Assembly: GCA_033391075.1 (NCBI GenBank)
Contig: JAWPMV010000001.1
Location: 3,534,001-3,598,000 of the forward strand
DNA: 64,000 nucleotides
Reading direction: 5' to 3'
Source: Bacteroidia bacterium
Lineage (GTDB): Bacteria > Bacteroidota > Bacteroidia > J057
Below the pieces are notes generated by a model. That model ran no database searches and was not told the origin of the DNA. It worked only from the letters and a program-made list of their open reading frames with translations. Made by a program: the position numbers and the translations under genes. Positions 61,071-64,000 of this stretch are shown one piece after another. How positions within the stretch are numbered: position 1 is the first letter of the stretch; every line of letters begins with the position of its first letter.

Positions 61071-62063
61071 TTATTTCATGATGAGTCGATGGGCTTCTTT
61101 TAAAAGTCCCTCTTTCTCAGCTAAGTCCAGAGAAAGGGGTAATTGAGCCAAACCAATCAGGCGACGCATGATTTCTACTCCCACCAAAGCTTCCAATACA
61201 TCCGTATTTAGATTTGAAGAGAATTCATAGTTAGTCAGGATTTGATCAATGGAAGTCTGTGCTTGTTCAGCCATGTGGAAGTGGGCGATCCAAACCGAGA
61301 GATCAAACTCAGGAATACCAAAAAAACCAAATTCAGGATCGATGACTTTTACGCCACGTATGGTCTGCAACCAGGAGCCAGGATAAAAGTCTCCATGTAA
61401 TAAGGTAGGACCATCTTCCAGATAATATTTGCTTAGCTCCCCTACCCGGACTTTAAAGGCAGCATCTGTTTTATAGCTCATCGCTATTTCCTGCAAACCT
61501 GGGCTCACATCATCCAAATTGAAGCCATTCTCTTCCAAAAAAGGATAATTAAAGATATGCTCTGCATTGAGCGCACGCATATCCCGATTCGGAATATTTG
61601 GGGTAATTTTTTCGCTGTTAAATTCCCCATGCAGAATGCTTAGAAATTCTGCCAGCTCTTTGATTTCCTCAACTTTGATATCCTTTTCTTTCTGGTAGAG
61701 AAAACTAAAATCTTCAGAGCTACCCAGATCCTCTAACTGGATCAGATAATTCTCAGGATCTTTAGCCACCAATTCTGGCGTATAATCATACAGCCGGACA
61801 TCTTGTTGAATGGTTTCGTAGAATTTAGCTTCAACCAGGGCTCTTTCTACCGGAGCCGGCACTTGTGGATACTTTTCTACGTAGGGCCTGGACTGTTTCA
61901 GGATAAAGCTGCGGAAATTACTTCTCACCCTCAAGGTGTAATTCATATTTCCTTCTCCCGCCTTCTTCGCAGAGATGAGTTGCTCATCAGGAGCGATCCA
62001 TTTATGGCTCCTGAGGTGTGCTTCCATCTGTGGCAGTTCATCAGCATTGAGGGTAAAATTCAT
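61071..62063 (-). CDS. Phosphotransferase (APH/MTR-kinase-like)
   Basis: A 330-residue cytoplasmic kinase of the aminoglycoside phosphotransferase/choline kinase fold. It has AGEGNMNYTLRV (nucleotide-binding loop), the Lys of FILKQSRPY, the catalytic LLHGDFYPGSWL and the metal site VIDPEFGFFGIPEFDLSVW. The last motif is like methylthioribose kinase (MtnK), so a sugar kinase for nucleoside-derived ribose is likely; antibiotic resistance is much less so. It lies 102 bases after the nucleoside hydrolase gene. Confidence 0.82.
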   Translation of the reverse strand: MNFTLNADELPQMEAHLRSHKWIAPDEQLISAKKAGEGNMNYTLRVRSNFRSFILKQSRPYVEKYPQVPAPVERALVEAKFYETIQQDVRLYDYTPELVAKDPENYLIQLEDLGSSEDFSFLYQKEKDIKVEEIKELAEFLSILHGEFNSEKITPNIPNRDMRALNAEHIFNYPFLEENGFNLDDVSPGLQEIAMSYKTDAAFKVRVGELSKYYLEDGPTLLHGDFYPGSWLQTIRGVKVIDPEFGFFGIPEFDLSVWIAHFHMAEQAQTSIDQILTNYEFSSNLNTDVLEALVGVEIMRRLIGLAQLPLSLDLAEKEGLLKEAHRLIMK

Positions 62064-62165
62064 TGGGCAATCCGATTTTCTATTAATCAGCAGTAAAGAT
62101 ATTCCATAATCTGGAAAATGGAAACTATAAGGGCCTGGATTTGCTGATTTTGTCTCCTCCCGGAC

Positions 62166-63200
62166 TTATTCAAAATGCCGCATAAATTCCTCAGTAAAGC
62201 TTGCTGGAGGACTGTGGTAATAAAATACTTTTCTTTGACTCTCCAACTCCTTTGAGACCAATAAATAAGCTTTGTAAACTCTCAAATCAGAACTATCAGA
62301 AACAATATTGTCGGCTTCAGCCAATCGGATTTCCACTGGCAGTTCTTCGTATTGAAAACCTTCTTCAGAAATGAGGTAAGCACTAGCCAGTAAATCAAAA
62401 GGATTGTATTTATCTGCGCCCCAAATGCTCCATTGCTTCAGCCAGTTTTGGGATCTATCTGCCAGGTATTTTCCGGCCTCACCACTAGCTTCAAGACGAT
62501 CCAATTCTTCCTTTCCAAACCAAACTTTATGTGAGATTTCAAAGGGATGTAAGACAACTTTAATGTCATGCTGCAAAAGGATGCGGAAGGCATTGGGGTC
62601 CAGGTCGAAATTCAGGTCAGCAAAGGGGGGATCGTGGCTTTCACTGGCTTTAAAATGGTGATCGATACTCCGTCGACCAGCCACTAATACGACCGATTTA
62701 ATTTGGCTGGCTAAATCCGGATAGAGCAGGAGCAATAATCCTACATTTGTTGCAGGGCCAATGGCCATGATGTGAAACTTTTCTTTTTGTAAGGCCTCTG
62801 CCAAAGCTTCAACCGCATCATTGCTTCGTATTTCCTGTAAGTCTATCGCTTTCGCCGCTCCTTTATAAACAGGAAGCGCTTTAGGGCCAAATGCATCTCG
62901 AATCTCTTTTCCCAGACGGTAAGCATTATCAATGTCCGTATTTCCAAAAACGGTACTGACACCTACTACTTCCACCTTCTCCGAATGCAAAAGATGCATC
63001 AAAGCAAAGCCATCATCAACATCCCCATACAAACCATTTGGATTTTGGACTCCGATCGCCAGGTCTGCATCTACCCAGATTTTCTTTATTCCACTCTCTT
63101 CCTTTTCAGGCTCCTTCGACTTTTCTTTTACTTGCTCAGAACAGCTTATCAGACAAATCAATATCAGGCTCCAAAGGGCTCCACTTCTGCTTTTTGGCAT
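62166..63200 (-). CDS. Nucleoside hydrolase-like lipoprotein
   Basis: A 344-residue protein of the inosine-uridine nucleoside hydrolase family with a lipoprotein signal ending LISC. The usual metal motif DxDPGxDD is split: WVDADLAIG, then a 10-residue insertion, then GDVDDGFAL, while the second motif IGPATNVGLLL and the late Asp of DKYNPFDLLASAY are intact. The insertion is seen in a known subgroup, so activity may remain. It would release ribose from nucleosides outside the cytoplasm. It is 6 bases after the M20 peptidase gene. Confidence 0.87.
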   Translation of the reverse strand: MPKSRSGALWSLILICLISCSEQVKEKSKEPEKEESGIKKIWVDADLAIGVQNPNGLYGDVDDGFALMHLLHSEKVEVVGVSTVFGNTDIDNAYRLGKEIRDAFGPKALPVYKGAAKAIDLQEIRSNDAVEALAEALQKEKFHIMAIGPATNVGLLLLLYPDLASQIKSVVLVAGRRSIDHHFKASESHDPPFADLNFDLDPNAFRILLQHDIKVVLHPFEISHKVWFGKEELDRLEASGEAGKYLADRSQNWLKQWSIWGADKYNPFDLLASAYLISEEGFQYEELPVEIRLAEADNIVSDSSDLRVYKAYLLVSKELESQRKVFYYHSPPASFTEEFMRHFE

Positions 63201-63206
63201 AATTAA

Positions 63207-64000
63207 TTACTCAATTTCTTCTGTAAGAACTGACAAATAGCTTTTGATTCCATCCACAAAATTGCCCAATCGTAAATTCTCATTGGGGCTATGCTGGTTA
63301 TTGTCCTTATTTACTGTGGGAACGGTAATCGCAGGTACTCCCAGATTTACCACAAAGGGGGAAATGGGAATGGAGCCTCCTGAAGTAGGCTTTCTAACGA
63401 TCTGTTTTCCATGGGCTCTATCCAAGGCACTACCCAGCCATTTTGCATAAGGAGATGTGATAGGGGTACGAAATGCTGCATAAGAATGCTCAAAGGTAAA
63501 AGATGCGATCCTTCCATGTTCTGCTCTTTCTTCATCCGTAGGTTCTCTATCCGCTTCTATTACATAATATCCTTTGCTCTCCACATGCTTTTTAACCAAT
63601 CCCACCAGATAATCCGGATCAGATTGGGGAACCAAACGAATATCAATCTCTGCGATAGCTATACTCGGCACAATGGTTCTCCTTTGCGCCAACACCCAGC
63701 CGGAAGACAGACCTCTTATATTTAGGGAAGGATAAAGAACAGATTCCTGCAAACTGCTACCTACTTTATCAGTTTCAGAAATTCCGATGGTTCTTTGCAA
63801 AGCAGGCTCATCATCTGGTACGGCTTCATAGGCTTCCCGCATTTCTTTAGAAATTGTAACTCCCTCATAATATCCCGGAATGGTCACTCGTCCATCCTCA
63901 TCCTTCATGGATGCTAAAAGCTGGGAGATTCTCAGAGCGGGATTTGGAGCATAGTTTCCGAAGTGTCCACTATGCTGTGGCTTTTTGGGTCCAAAGACTT
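63207..64000 (-). CDS. M20 family peptidase, 5' end beyond window
   Basis: The C-terminal 264 residues of an M20 zinc peptidase; the frame stays open to the right edge, so the start lies outside. The part present begins VFGPKKPQHSGHFGNYAPNP, which is the second metal region of this family (Gly-rich loop after the His), and contains the dimerisation-domain motif TSGGSIPISPF and the metal-binding tail NKDNNQHSPNENLRLGNF. It probably cleaves dipeptides or N-acyl peptides. Cytoplasmic or exported location cannot be judged without the N terminus. Confidence 0.88.
   Translation of the reverse strand, partial: VFGPKKPQHSGHFGNYAPNPALRISQLLASMKDEDGRVTIPGYYEGVTISKEMREAYEAVPDDEPALQRTIGISETDKVGSSLQESVLYPSLNIRGLSSGWVLAQRRTIVPSIAIAEIDIRLVPQSDPDYLVGLVKKHVESKGYYVIEADREPTDEERAEHGRIASFTFEHSYAAFRTPITSPYAKWLGSALDRAHGKQIVRKPTSGGSIPISPFVVNLGVPAITVPTVNKDNNQHSPNENLRLGNFVDGIKSYLSVLTEEIE

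Noticed and set aside
61071-62063. Antibiotic-resistance aminoglycoside phosphotransferase
   Set aside because: The metal motif and surroundings (nucleoside hydrolase, peptidase) are closer to methylthioribose-kinase-like enzymes, and resistance genes have other motifs.
1-64000. tRNA, rRNA, insertion sequence or integrase genes
   Set aside because: No cloverleaf, rRNA segment, transposase or recombinase motif was seen in reading both strands; a covariance-model search would settle short RNAs.

Overview
The window reads as chromosomal DNA of a free-living, probably marine or aquatic member of the Bacteroidota. The signs are a type IX secretion (T9SS) C-terminal sorting domain, two TonB receptors with an N-terminal carboxypeptidase-regulatory-like domain, many lipoproteins, the parB/DUF5683/dapB gene order, and promoters of the TTTG-N19-21-TAnnTTTG type instead of the proteobacterial -35/-10 type. 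A dockerin-like EF-hand lipoprotein, the CHAT/TPR proteins and the surface fibre protein fit the Saprospiria (Lewinella/Haliscomenobacter side) best. That placement is inference. No rRNA, tRNA, transposase, integrase or CRISPR array was found.

Layout. 0-5.7 kb: a small lipoprotein, RNase R (rnr) with a long leader, a dockerin-like lipoprotein, and a TPR lipoprotein that ends the next operon. 5.7-12 kb: an ECF sigma factor, an RskA-type anti-sigma factor, two paralogous DUF4331 secreted proteins (only one with a T9SS tail) and the TPR lipoprotein, all on the minus strand. 12-21.3 kb: catabolic and housekeeping genes (Gfo/Idh/MocA oxidoreductase, D-aminoacylase-like amidohydrolase, large esterase, phosphoglucomutase/phosphomannomutase, DUF1295 membrane protein). 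21.3-30.1 kb: a second ECF sigma/anti-sigma pair, divergent from a fibre protein with an S74 self-cleaving chaperone, two small secreted proteins, a 1016-residue TPR-CHAT protease and a membrane hydrolase. 30-35 kb: a TonB receptor and thioredoxin-like protein behind a DtxR-like palindrome, then a Baeyer-Villiger-type monooxygenase. 36-44 kb: isolated nuoC, pyrE, a NUDIX hydrolase, a propeller-OmpA protein, an intergenic block of large palindromes, then dapB, DUF5683 and parB. 44-64 kb: acetyltransferases, a sulfatase, a DUF547-beta-barrel fusion, MFS transporter, CarH-like MerR regulator, M16 protease, TlpA-like thioredoxin, uracil-DNA-glycosylase-like protein, a second TonB receptor, tandem paralogues of unknown function, and a nucleoside hydrolase/M20 peptidase group running off the right edge.

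The two loci most worth attention are the sigma/anti-sigma + DUF4331 + TPR cluster and the sigma/anti-sigma + S74 fibre + CHAT protease cluster. Both pair a membrane anti-sigma factor with secreted proteins, so each may be an envelope-sensing system. Gene packing is tight: at least eight convergent pairs end within a few bases of each other or overlap, while clear intrinsic terminators occur only in the few true gaps.
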